Assembly: GCA_045648425.1 (NCBI GenBank)
Contig: JAZRNV010000141.1
Span: 1 to 22,792, forward strand
DNA length: 22,792 nucleotides
Direction of reading: 5' to 3'
DNA from: RGIG2206 sp045648425
GTDB taxonomy: Bacteria; Bacillota; Clostridia; Oscillospirales; Acutalibacteraceae
The notes below the pieces were generated by a model, which saw only the letters and a program-made list of their open reading frames with translations, had not been told where the DNA came from and did not search any database. The position numbers and the translations under genes were made by a program. This document shows positions 16,379 to 22,771 of the stretch, piece by piece. Numbering within the stretch: the stretch's first letter is position 1; every line of letters starts with the position of its first letter.

Positions 16379-17146
16379 ATGGCTAATATGTTTTCAGGTA
16401 AGTCAAAAAAGCAGGTGCCCAAGACTCTGGATGAGTGCGTTCAGCCCGACAGAGTTTCCACCAACCTTTGGGTGTGGGCTGAACGGATAGAAAAAATAGG
16501 TGTAATTGTTTTTGTCTTTCTCATAGTTTTCGGCATTATAAACACAATTTCCACAGGTATAACAACCTATCGGGAGGTCGATGCCATTGGCATAGGAGAT
16601 GAAGCTGCGGTTGCCACAGTTTTAGCAGTGTTTACAAGTCTGTTTTCCACCGCGCTGTATGCTTTTATTGAGTTTTGCGCCTATCACGCTATCGCCCTGC
16701 TTATAGGTGCGCTGGCAAGCATAGTTCAAAACACAAACGTTTCTGCAAATCTGGCCTTGTACAGTATAAAAGGAAAATCGGGAGATAAGTTTACCGAAGA
16801 ACCCGATGACTGTCAAGCTGCTGAGTCCTATGTAGACCATAAAGCAGATGTGGACTACGGCTCAATTTATGACTGCGAAAAAATAGTTAGACTGGGCGTG
16901 TTTAAAACTGACGGATGCGTTGTGTGTGGCGGTGGTGTTCAAAATCTTGAAAAATGCGCCCTCACAACTGAAATAGGCACAAGAAAGCTGTTCCTTTGCA
17001 AAACCTGTATTGCTAAATATTCTAAGCTTCCCATTGAAGAAGAAACTCAGACTGATGAAACTGACTCCAACAACAGTCATTATTGGCGTTGCAATAATTG
17101 TGGTCAGCTTATAAATTCTAATCCTTGCCAATATTGTGGCAAATAA
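16379..17146 (+). CDS. Membrane protein with two C-terminal zinc-binding clusters
   Basis: The 255-residue protein is not assigned to a named family. Residues 1-35 are polar and basic. Two hydrophobic segments (about 40-62 and 78-115) span the membrane. The soluble C-terminal part has one cluster with CxxC at 180/183 and CxxC at 207/210, and a terminal zinc ribbon with CxxC at 238/241 and CxxC at 250/253, ending CQYCGK. The layout resembles small bacterial zinc-ribbon membrane proteins that may sense or scaffold, but no enzymatic motif is seen. The ribosome binding site AAAAGGAG precedes the ATG, and the gene has its own promoter. It follows repeat elements and precedes an AT-rich gene, in a region that looks accessory. 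Confidence 0.7.
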   Translation: MANMFSGKSKKQVPKTLDECVQPDRVSTNLWVWAERIEKIGVIVFVFLIVFGIINTISTGITTYREVDAIGIGDEAAVATVLAVFTSLFSTALYAFIEFCAYHAIALLIGALASIVQNTNVSANLALYSIKGKSGDKFTEEPDDCQAAESYVDHKADVDYGSIYDCEKIVRLGVFKTDGCVVCGGGVQNLEKCALTTEIGTRKLFLCKTCIAKYSKLPIEEETQTDETDSNNSHYWRCNNCGQLINSNPCQYCGK

Positions 17147-17164
17147 CCCTCGCACATAAAGAAA

Positions 17165-17196
17165 CCCACGAAACCTTTTGGTTTCGGGGGGTTGTG
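17165..17196. repeat. Hairpin, copy 1 of a twin sequence
   Basis: CGAAACC (17169-17175) pairs with GGTTTCG (17180-17186) around a TTTT loop. Flanking C and G runs extend the stem imperfectly. A 22-base string (17169-17190) recurs exactly at 18382-18403. There is no T-tract on the plus side, so a terminator role for the preceding gene is uncertain. Confidence 0.7.
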
Positions 17197-17214
17197 TATA
17201 AGGGTTGCCGAAAC

Positions 17215-17243
17215 TTGGAAATACAAATTGTTTATGGTATAAT
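17215..17243 (+). promoter_or_regulatory. Extended -10 promoter of the AT-rich membrane protein gene
   Basis: TTGGAA (17215-17220), a 17-base spacer and TATAAT (17238-17243) preceded by TG at 17235-17236. Confidence 0.75.
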
Positions 17244-17277
17244 TTTCACAACTGATCTTGCATAAGGTGGTGTTGTA

Positions 17278-18348
17278 ATGAGACATATAGTTCGCGGATT
17301 AATAATTTTTCTGATACCGATTATTTTAAGCGTTGTTCTTGAATATGTTAGGCATTCCAAACAATCAGAAGACGGCAAGGTTTATTTGCATAAATTTTTA
17401 GCAATTTTAGGAGCGATTACTTCTGTTGTTTTCCTAATTCCTGCCATCATTACTGCTTTTTTAGACGAGCCGTTGTGGATACCGATTATCTTTCTCTTGT
17501 TATCATTGCTTGGTATAACCTTAATTATTGCATTTATAAATTGCAGAATTTCATACGACCAAGACGGCTTTGTTCATAAAAGTTTTTTTGGTATAAAAAG
17601 AAGATTTACGTATGACCAAGTCACTGCAATCAAAGAAAATACACATGAGAAATTTCTTTATGTGGGCAATAGACGACTAATGGTTGATGAATTTTCAATA
17701 GGTGGAGATGACTTTATTAAACTTGTTAAGAAAAAGTATCGAACCATACATGACGGGAAAAGCATTCCTAAAATATATAAAACAAAGTACGATATATTTA
17801 ACGGGAATGTTACGGATGCAGGTGGCTTTCTGTTCGCTTATATTATAGTTGCAGTTTTGTTAATTGGCTTAGTGATCTTAATGGTCGTTTATACATATTT
17901 TTCTCCGAGTACGAAAAGCAACACAATTGAACGCTCAGTAAGGTTTATATCCTGTGATGCAAAACAGGAAGAAGTTGTCTTGACTTCTGCAGACAAACAA
18001 ATTTATGTAATACGGTTTATTGATGATCAGTTTAACTCCAAAGATATTCAAGCTATCTGCGATGAAAAAACGGTTGTAACAGCATATTCAACGGAAGTCA
18101 CACCGCGCTACGCAGACGACTATTACTCTTTAAAGGCTATTGTACATAACGGCAGATATCTTTTGAGTTTTGAGGAAACAAATAGATTCCATAGTCAAGA
18201 ATACCGGCCACTGATTGCTTTTGCATTAGGAATGTTTCTTCTCTTTGGCGTATATGTTGCGGGATCTATTGTTGTAGGTAGGAATCCAAAAAAGTTTAGC
18301 AAACGAGTTACACGACTGTTTTTTAAGGATGGATATATCAAGCATTAA
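17278..18348 (+). CDS. AT-rich multi-pass membrane protein with a PH-like cytoplasmic segment
   Basis: The 356-residue protein has hydrophobic segments at about 6-21, 40-63, 68-89, 183-210 and 308-332. Residues about 92-150 (ISYDQDGFVHKSFFGIKRRFTYDQVTAI and following) look like the bacterial PH-like domain found in DUF-type membrane proteins of Firmicutes; a DUF6560-type assignment is possible but unconfirmed. Residues about 213-300 form a second soluble region. The ribosome binding site AAGGTGG precedes the ATG. By eye the gene is clearly richer in A and T, in base and codon use, than the housekeeping genes on both sides, and two copies of one hairpin flank it. Both points suggest recent acquisition. 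Function is unknown. Confidence 0.7.
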   Translation: MRHIVRGLIIFLIPIILSVVLEYVRHSKQSEDGKVYLHKFLAILGAITSVVFLIPAIITAFLDEPLWIPIIFLLLSLLGITLIIAFINCRISYDQDGFVHKSFFGIKRRFTYDQVTAIKENTHEKFLYVGNRRLMVDEFSIGGDDFIKLVKKKYRTIHDGKSIPKIYKTKYDIFNGNVTDAGGFLFAYIIVAVLLIGLVILMVVYTYFSPSTKSNTIERSVRFISCDAKQEEVVLTSADKQIYVIRFIDDQFNSKDIQAICDEKTVVTAYSTEVTPRYADDYYSLKAIVHNGRYLLSFEETNRFHSQEYRPLIAFALGMFLLFGVYVAGSIVVGRNPKKFSKRVTRLFFKDGYIKH

Positions 18349-18368
18349 TTAGCACCAGGAAAAAGTCA

Positions 18369-18408
18369 AAAAACAACCCCCGAAACCTTTTGGTTTCGGG
18401 GGTTGTGC
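18369..18408 (-). terminator. Terminator of the four-helix-bundle gene (hairpin copy 2)
   Basis: A perfect 15-bp stem (18374-18388 with 18393-18407) with a TTTT loop. On the minus strand it runs into TTTTTT. It may also stop the convergent plus-strand gene, although no T-tract follows on that side. Confidence 0.85.
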
Positions 18409-18424
18409 GTTTAAAAAGCAAGAT

Positions 18425-18784
18425 TTATTTTTTGCGATTCTCTTTAAGCGTTGTGCAGGTTGAAATTAACATTCTTCTAATTGCGCCGCACTCGTTTTTA
18501 AGGATTTTATATTTTCCTTGCTCCAAATAATCGGTTTCAAACAGCAATTCTAACCAATATTCGGTTTCGTGACATTCTTTAAGCGCAATTTCAAATTTTG
18601 AAATAAAGTCTGCTGTGCCTTGAGCATATTGAGCTTCGTAAATGTTTGCGCCTATAGAGGTTCCTGAACGCAGCAACTGATTTGTCAGAACACTTTCGCG
18701 AAAAGTTTGTTTTATATCTCTGCATACAACAACAATATTTTTTGCGAATTCTTTTGATTTGTCGCGCATTGTACTTTCGCTCAT
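18425..18784 (-). CDS. Four-helix-bundle protein, S23/IVP family
   Basis: The 119-residue all-helical protein matches the family named for the protein encoded in 23S rRNA intervening sequences. Typical marks are KEFAKNIVVVCRDIKQTF near the N-terminus, LLRSGTSIGANIYEA around residues 37-52 and FEIALKECHETEYWLELL around 63-81. Close relatives include Avd, the accessory protein of diversity-generating retroelements. No reverse transcriptase, variable repeat or rRNA is present nearby, so an Avd role is unsupported. The start at 18784 is set by GGGGAG eight bases upstream; a GTG at 18793 is less suitable. It ends at its own terminator. Upstream lies a palindrome and then an array of hairpins. The cellular role of stand-alone members is not known. 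Confidence 0.9.
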   Translation of the reverse strand: MSESTMRDKSKEFAKNIVVVCRDIKQTFRESVLTNQLLRSGTSIGANIYEAQYAQGTADFISKFEIALKECHETEYWLELLFETDYLEQGKYKILKNECGAIRRMLISTCTTLKENRKK

Positions 18785-18807
18785 AAAAAACACTCCCCAT
18801 TATGTTT

Positions 18808-18820
18808 TATCAAATTGATA
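18808..18820. promoter_or_regulatory. Operator-like palindrome upstream of the four-helix-bundle gene
   Basis: TATCAAATTGATA is a 6-bp inverted repeat about one central base, just upstream of the ribosome binding site. A regulator is not known; chance occurrence in AT-rich DNA is possible. Confidence 0.3.
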
Positions 18821-18828
18821 GCTTTAAA

Positions 18829-18995
18829 AGTTATATTGCTGTGCAGTTATATTACGCACAATGTGCGTAGTTATATTTTTTGTTGCACAAAAAGTTATAT
18901 TATATTCGCATCTAAAACTCGCGAAGCGAATATAACTCGGCAAATGCCCGAATATAACTGCGAAGCAATATAACTCGCCTATGGCGAATATAGTT
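18829..18995. repeat. Array of AGTTATATT boxes alternating with mini-hairpins
   Basis: Four direct copies of AGTTATATT (starting at 18829, 18845, 18869 and 18893) are followed by three exact inverted copies (18929, 18951, 18967) and one variant (18987). Most spacers are short palindromes: GCTGTGC, ACGCACAATGTGCGT, TTTTGTTGCACAAAA, a block containing GCGAAGC, CGGCAAATGCCCG, GCGAAGC and CGCCTATGGCG. The whole is roughly symmetric about 18915. It is not CRISPR-like, because boxes are 9 bases and spacers are themselves palindromic and unequal. It fills the gap between the four-helix-bundle gene and the rpsI terminator. Confidence 0.8.
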
Positions 18996-19006
18996 GTTCT
19001 CAAAGA

Positions 19007-19033
19007 GAAAAAACTCCCACAAAATGTGGGAGT
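19007..19033 (-). terminator. Terminator of the rplM-rpsI operon
   Basis: An 8-bp stem (19013-19020 with 19026-19033) with a five-base loop. On the minus strand it is followed by a T-tract (plus-strand A run at 19008-19013). It lies just past the rpsI stop. Confidence 0.9.
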
Positions 19034-19040
19034 AATTTTT

Positions 19041-19442
19041 TTATCTCTTTGAGAACTGGGGTGCACGACGTGCGCCTTTGAGTCCGTACTTTTTGCGCTC
19101 CTTCATTCTGGGGTCACGAGTGAGCAAGCCGGCCTTCTTAAGAGTGCCGCGCATATTCTCATCAACCTGAAGCATAGCACGTGCGATGCCGTGACGGATT
19201 GCGCCAGCCTGACCGGTAACGCCGCCACCGGTAACAGTGCAGATTACGTCAAACTTGCCTTCATTGCCGGTGATGGCGAAGGGCTGACGAACGATAAGCT
19301 TAAGAGTTTCAAGACCGAAGTAATCGTCAATATCACGGTCATTGATGGTGATTTTGCCGGTTCCGTTGGCAAAAACACGAACACGGGCAACAGAGCTCTT
19401 TCTTCTGCCGGTGCCATAGAAATAAGGTGTAGACTCGTACAT
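19041..19442 (-). CDS. rpsI: 30S ribosomal protein S9
   Basis: The 133-residue protein carries all S9 marks: YGTGRRKSSVARVR at the N-terminus, VTGGGVTGQAGAIRHGIARAL-like central block, and the C-terminus GLKGARRAPQFSKR, whose basic tail reaches the decoding centre. The ribosome binding site GGAGG lies upstream of ATG 19442. It follows rplM by 19 bases, the conserved L13-S9 operon order. Its last codons form half of a 13-base inverted repeat with sequence beyond the terminator. Confidence 0.99.
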   Translation of the reverse strand: MYESTPYFYGTGRRKSSVARVRVFANGTGKITINDRDIDDYFGLETLKLIVRQPFAITGNEGKFDVICTVTGGGVTGQAGAIRHGIARAMLQVDENMRGTLKKAGLLTRDPRMKERKKYGLKGARRAPQFSKR

Positions 19443-19461
19443 TTAAAGCGACCTCCTTCGA

Positions 19462-19890
19462 TTAAAACTCCCAGACTTCGGGCTTCTGGGCGGCGTGAGG
19501 ATGCTCAGCGCCCTTTACCACGTGCAGTCTGGTAAAGGCCTTGCGGCCGATGGTTGTGTCGGGAATCATACCCTTAACGGCAAGCTCCATAGCGAGCTCG
19601 GGGCGGGTGCCCATAAGGGTGCGGTACTTAACGGCCTTGAGACCGCCAATGTAACCGGTGTGACGATAGTAGTATTTGTTGTCAAGCTTTGAACCGGTGA
19701 GTACTGCCTTTTCAGCGTTGATAACGATTACGTTGTCGCCGCAATCAACGTGGGGTACAAACTCGGGCTTGTGCTTACCGCGGAGCAAAACTGCTGCCTC
19801 TGCAGCCACACGGCCCAGAGACTTGCCCGCAGCGTCAATGACATACCACTTGCGGCTGATTTCGCCGGCTTTGGGCATATAAGTTGACAT
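19462..19890 (-). CDS. rplM: 50S ribosomal protein L13
   Basis: The 142-residue protein has the normal L13 length. Visible marks are RKWYVIDAAGKSLGRVA near the N-terminus, LLRGKHKPEFVPHVDCGD, the KYYYRHTGYIGGLK block and the C-terminal GMIPDTTIGRKAF then LHVVKGAEHPHAAQKP. The start at 19890 is chosen because GGAGG lies eight bases upstream. A TTG five codons earlier sits inside that ribosome binding site. It is the first gene of the rplM-rpsI operon, with a promoter about 45 bases upstream carrying a palindrome on the -10. Confidence 0.99.
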   Translation of the reverse strand: MSTYMPKAGEISRKWYVIDAAGKSLGRVAAEAAVLLRGKHKPEFVPHVDCGDNVIVINAEKAVLTGSKLDNKYYYRHTGYIGGLKAVKYRTLMGTRPELAMELAVKGMIPDTTIGRKAFTRLHVVKGAEHPHAAQKPEVWEF

Positions 19891-19929
19891 ATCAGTTACC
19901 TCCAAATTAAAATTCTTTTTTTCGTGCAG

Positions 19930-19963
19930 GTGTTATGATAACACACCCCGTTCCACTTGTCAA
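19930..19963 (-). promoter_or_regulatory. rplM-rpsI promoter with a palindrome over the -10
   Basis: On the minus strand: perfect TTGACA (19958-19963), a 17-base spacer and TATCAT (19935-19940). GTGTTAT and ATAACAC (19930-19944) form a 7-bp inverted repeat centred on the -10, which could be an operator. Confidence 0.8.
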
Positions 19964-20083
19964 CACCTTTTTTTCAAAATTTTAATCGGCTACATTCAAT
20001 CTCGTTTTATCTCTGTTTTTCTCCTTTTATCTCGCGATTGCTCACTTTCAATTTTCACTTTTTTAATGCAATTTTTATACCTA

Positions 20084-20112
20084 TTGCAATTTTTTTGCAA
20101 AAACTATATAAT
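20084..20112 (+). promoter_or_regulatory. Promoter of the ttcA-like gene
   Basis: TTGCAA (20084-20089), a 17-base spacer and TATAAT (20107-20112), about 30 bases before the start codon. Confidence 0.7.
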
Positions 20113-20142
20113 AATGTATATTCTTTTTTGGGGGTGAAGCCG

Positions 20143-20868
20143 ATGCAAATGCTTATCAGCCGCATAAGAGCTGCCGTAGACCGCTACAATATGATTGAAG
20201 CGGGGGATAAAATAGCCGTGGGAGTATCGGGCGGCAAGGATTCCTTGGCGCTGCTTTATGCATTAAGCGAAATTCGGCGCTTTTATCCCAAGCCCTACAC
20301 CTTGGTGGCCATCACGCTGGATATGCAGTTCGGCGGTGCCCCTGCCGATTGGAGTGCAATCAAAGAGCTGTGCGACCGACTGGGTGTGGAGTATATAGTG
20401 CGCCCCACTCAGCTGGCCAAGGTGATTTTTGAGGATAGAAAAGAGAAAAATCCCTGCTCCCTTTGTGCTAAAATGCGCCGAGGAATCCTCCATGACGCCG
20501 CTAAAGAGGCAGGGTGCAACAAATTGGCGCTGGGCCATCACCTTGACGATGCAGTGGTAACATTTTATATGAATCTGCTTGACGGTGGAAAAATCGGATG
20601 CTTCAGGCCCGTCAGCTATCTGTCGCGCAAGGATTTGACACTCATCAGACCTATGGTTTTTGCCTATGAAAAGGATGTTGGCAAGGTGGCGCGCAAGCTA
20701 TCCTTGCCCGTAACAAAATCGGCCTGCACCGCCGACGGCATCACCGAGCGGCAACGGGTTAAGGAGCTGCTTTATAAGCTGGAAAAAGAGAACGGCTACA
20801 GCGCTCTCTATCAAAAAACCCTGGGCGCCCTGCAACGAGGCGGCATTGACGGCTGGGGAGAGGAATAA
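20143..20868 (+). CDS. ttcA: TtcA-family tRNA thiolation ATPase (PP-loop)
   Basis: The 241-residue protein belongs to the PP-loop ATP pyrophosphatase family. SGGKDS (29-34) is the PP-loop. PCSLCAKMRRG with Cys105 and Cys108, and GHHLDDA (131-137), match the TtcA/Tus-type group, and Cys195 in TKSACTAD may be the third cysteine ligand of an iron-sulfur cluster. TtcA thiolates cytidine 32 of some tRNAs. The related Firmicutes enzymes are not all tested, so another thiolated position is possible. ATG 20143 is preceded by GGGGGTG and by a promoter. An open frame reaching back to 19957 would overlap the rplM promoter and lacks a ribosome binding site. It is divergent from rplM and single. Confidence 0.8.
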   Translation: MQMLISRIRAAVDRYNMIEAGDKIAVGVSGGKDSLALLYALSEIRRFYPKPYTLVAITLDMQFGGAPADWSAIKELCDRLGVEYIVRPTQLAKVIFEDRKEKNPCSLCAKMRRGILHDAAKEAGCNKLALGHHLDDAVVTFYMNLLDGGKIGCFRPVSYLSRKDLTLIRPMVFAYEKDVGKVARKLSLPVTKSACTADGITERQRVKELLYKLEKENGYSALYQKTLGALQRGGIDGWGEE

Positions 20869-20922
20869 AGAGCTGTATTGCCTGCGGCAGTTTGTTATAT
20901 ATTATATAATGTAAGTGAAAAG

Positions 20923-20954
20923 AAAAACCACAGTTCGTTTGAACTGTGGTTTTT
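20923..20954. terminator. Bidirectional terminator between ttcA and the lipoprotein genes
   Basis: A perfect 14-bp stem (20923-20936 with 20941-20954) with a GTTT loop; T-rich on one side and A-rich on the other. It serves the convergent genes. Confidence 0.9.
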
Positions 20955-20959
20955 AGCTT

Positions 20960-21529
20960 TTAAGATGCCTTGCCGATCATGTTGATTATTTGGTCCAAAC
21001 TATCGGTAAACGATGTGATGGTGATGATGCCCATAAAGTTTTCACACTTTTTAACGGCTACAACCTGTTTAATGACGCCACCTTCATTGTCGTATTCTAA
21101 CTTTAGGCAGTTCATGGTTTGACCGGCAATTTCAACCTTGTCGATTTTGACTGAGGTCAAACCATCGCCATCGACCTGCTCTTTTGATTTTTCCAAATAT
21201 TCTTGTTCACTTAATACAGAGCCGTATATGTTGCCCAGATTTTCAAAGCCGACAATGATATTATCGCCGTTTAACGGGTTGGTAACCATCATATCATACA
21301 CGGCGCCGGTAGCATTTTCAAGGTCGGTTTCGCCGCCAAGCTCGGTAACCAATTTTTCAGCATCGGTAAACTCCCAACCTGCGGGAGAAAAGAGCTGAAT
21401 GCCCAACGTGGTGTTTTTGTAGTGGCCATCCTTTAGGGTGCCCATAACGTCCTCGGCCTTGAGTCCGCCGCAAGCGGTGAATGACAACAGCATCACAAGC
21501 GCAAGGGCAAGGGATAAAAGCTTTTTCAT
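20960..21529 (-). CDS. Lipoprotein, paralogue 3 of a tandem family
   Basis: The 189-residue protein begins MKKLLSLALALVMLLSFTAC, a lipoprotein signal with the lipobox ending at Cys20, so it should be anchored to the outer face of the membrane. The mature part has the shared family pattern: DGHYKNTTLGIQLFSPAGW, then a MNCLKLEY segment and VKKCENFMGIITI near the end. The two cysteines in those segments recur in paralogue 1 and may form a disulfide. ATG 21529 follows AAAGGAG; earlier in-frame codons lie in the upstream gene. It lies 34 bases after paralogue 2. Function is unknown; the fold resembles small secreted domains of Clostridia with no enzymatic motif. Confidence 0.8.
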   Translation of the reverse strand: MKKLLSLALALVMLLSFTACGGLKAEDVMGTLKDGHYKNTTLGIQLFSPAGWEFTDAEKLVTELGGETDLENATGAVYDMMVTNPLNGDNIIVGFENLGNIYGSVLSEQEYLEKSKEQVDGDGLTSVKIDKVEIAGQTMNCLKLEYDNEGGVIKQVVAVKKCENFMGIITITSFTDSLDQIINMIGKAS

Positions 21530-21563
21530 AATGATTTCTCCTTTGATTTTATATGTCCAAGGC

Positions 21564-22157
21564 TTACGCCTTAGTAATCGATTTAAGCAGTGCATAAGGC
21601 CCCGATTCGGTGCAATAGGCGGTTATGACGATAAGCGCGCCGTCGCCCTCAATTACAGTTATCAGTGCCTCAACGCCGTCCTCCTCAGAATAAAACACCT
21701 CTAAGCAGGTGGCCTCCATGCCTGCCACTGTTGTGGTGGTGATTTGGCAGGTGTCGATTATCAGCGCGTTTTTTTCGGCCGTTTTAACGGCTTCATCCTT
21801 TTTTATCTCAAGATATTCAACGGGAGTTTTATCGGTCTTTTCAAAAACCACCATAAAGGATTCGCTTGCCTCGTTGGTGGCAACAAAGTCGTACCATTGC
21901 TCAACGTCGTCACCAAACTTGGTGTTGCCGCCGTTTAAGTCGGGCAAATCGGTGCCGTCGTAAGTCGCCCATATACCCTCAAGGGCAATCTTGATGCCTG
22001 TCCATTTATTAACGTATACACCGTCGGTACATTTGCCCTCTTTGCTGACGGTGGCACCGCCTTGATTTGAGGAAGAACCCTCTGCACCGTTATTACCGCA
22101 AGCGGTAAAGCTGAGCAGCATTACAAGGGATAACGCAAGTGCTAAAAATCGTTTCAT
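21564..22157 (-). CDS. Lipoprotein, paralogue 2 of a tandem family
   Basis: The 197-residue protein starts MKRFLALALSLVMLLSFTAC with the lipobox Cys at residue 20, followed by a Ser/Gly/Asn-rich linker. The mature domain shows DGVYVNKWTGIKIALEG, W-Y-DFVATNEA and VAGMEATCLEVFY, matching its neighbours at the same positions. The second conserved cysteine of the paralogues is replaced by a VIEGDGALIVI segment. ATG 22157 is preceded by AGAAGGA, and is chosen over longer readings that enter the previous gene. It sits 23 bases after paralogue 1 in the probable operon. Function is unknown. Confidence 0.8.
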   Translation of the reverse strand: MKRFLALALSLVMLLSFTACGNNGAEGSSSNQGGATVSKEGKCTDGVYVNKWTGIKIALEGIWATYDGTDLPDLNGGNTKFGDDVEQWYDFVATNEASESFMVVFEKTDKTPVEYLEIKKDEAVKTAEKNALIIDTCQITTTTVAGMEATCLEVFYSEEDGVEALITVIEGDGALIVITAYCTESGPYALLKSITKA

Positions 22158-22180
22158 ACGTATCCTTCTTTGCAAAGACA

Positions 22181-22708
22181 TCAGACTTTGGTTATCATTT
22201 TCAAAATCTTGTCTACGGGTATGGAGCCCGACGACACTTTTATTACCAACAAAGCATTTTCGCATTTCTTTACTGCTGTAAGAGACGTTGTAGTGAGATC
22301 GTCGGAGTTCATTTCGATTTCTAAGCAGTCCATTTTGTGACCGGCAATTTTAGTGACGGTGTTTTTGCATGAAACAACGTCTTCTTCATAGTCTTCTAAA
22401 TATTTTTCTTTTTCACTTTGTATGTATTCCTCGACGCTTTTATCGGTTTTTTGAATTATTACTATTAAAGCGTTACCGGTGGGGTGGGTTGTTGCAAAGT
22501 CTATCCATTTTTCACCCGTTTCATCAATAATCCTATCGGCAGTGTGATCAAGCCAAGGATCAAAATTGATTTTAAAGCCGGCTGATTGGTTAATGTAAAC
22601 TCCGTTTTCAACGGTACCTTTTTCTAACGTGATAGGCTTTTCTTGGCCGCAGGCAGTAAAGGACAGCAGCATCACAATTGCCAATATGATCGCTAACAGT
22701 TTTTTCAT
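22181..22708 (-). CDS. Lipoprotein, paralogue 1 of a tandem family
   Basis: The 175-residue protein starts MKKLLAIILAIVMLLSFTAC, with the lipobox Cys at residue 20. The mature domain has ENGVYINQSAGFKINFDPW, KWIDFATTHPTGNALIVIIQKT and IAGHKMDCLEIEM, then VKKCENALLVIKV close to the C-terminus. It is first of three tandem paralogues and has the best ribosome binding site (AGGAGGA). No clear promoter was seen between the upstream terminator and this gene. Function is unknown. Confidence 0.8.
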   Translation of the reverse strand: MKKLLAIILAIVMLLSFTACGQEKPITLEKGTVENGVYINQSAGFKINFDPWLDHTADRIIDETGEKWIDFATTHPTGNALIVIIQKTDKSVEEYIQSEKEKYLEDYEEDVVSCKNTVTKIAGHKMDCLEIEMNSDDLTTTSLTAVKKCENALLVIKVSSGSIPVDKILKMITKV

Positions 22709-22734
22709 AATTTATTCCTCCTATTGATAGGTTA

Positions 22735-22766
22735 ACAAAAACAGCCTGCCGAATTATCGACAGGCT
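22735..22766 (-). terminator. Terminator upstream of the lipoprotein operon
   Basis: An arm pair at 22743-22752 and 22757-22766 with one mismatch and an ATTA loop. On the minus strand it is followed by GTTTTTG. It belongs to the gene entering from beyond the window. Confidence 0.75.
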
Positions 22767-22771
22767 AAAAA

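Noticed and set aside
18425..18784. Avd component of a diversity-generating retroelement
   Set aside because: The fold is related, but no reverse transcriptase, template repeat or variable repeat is present in the window.
18829..18995. CRISPR array
   Set aside because: Boxes are 9 bases, occur in both orientations, and the spacers are palindromic and of unequal length. No cas gene is nearby.
19891..19940. L13 leader autoregulatory RNA
   Set aside because: The inferred leader is short and I see no convincing conserved hairpin in it beyond the promoter palindrome.
19957..20142. N-terminal extension of the ttcA-like protein
   Set aside because: It overlaps the rplM promoter and the ttcA promoter, is low-complexity, and lacks a ribosome binding site.
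20878..20954. Small RNA between ttcA and the terminator
   Set aside because: A TATAAT exists at 20905-20910 but no -35 lies at proper spacing, and the transcript would be little more than the terminator hairpin.
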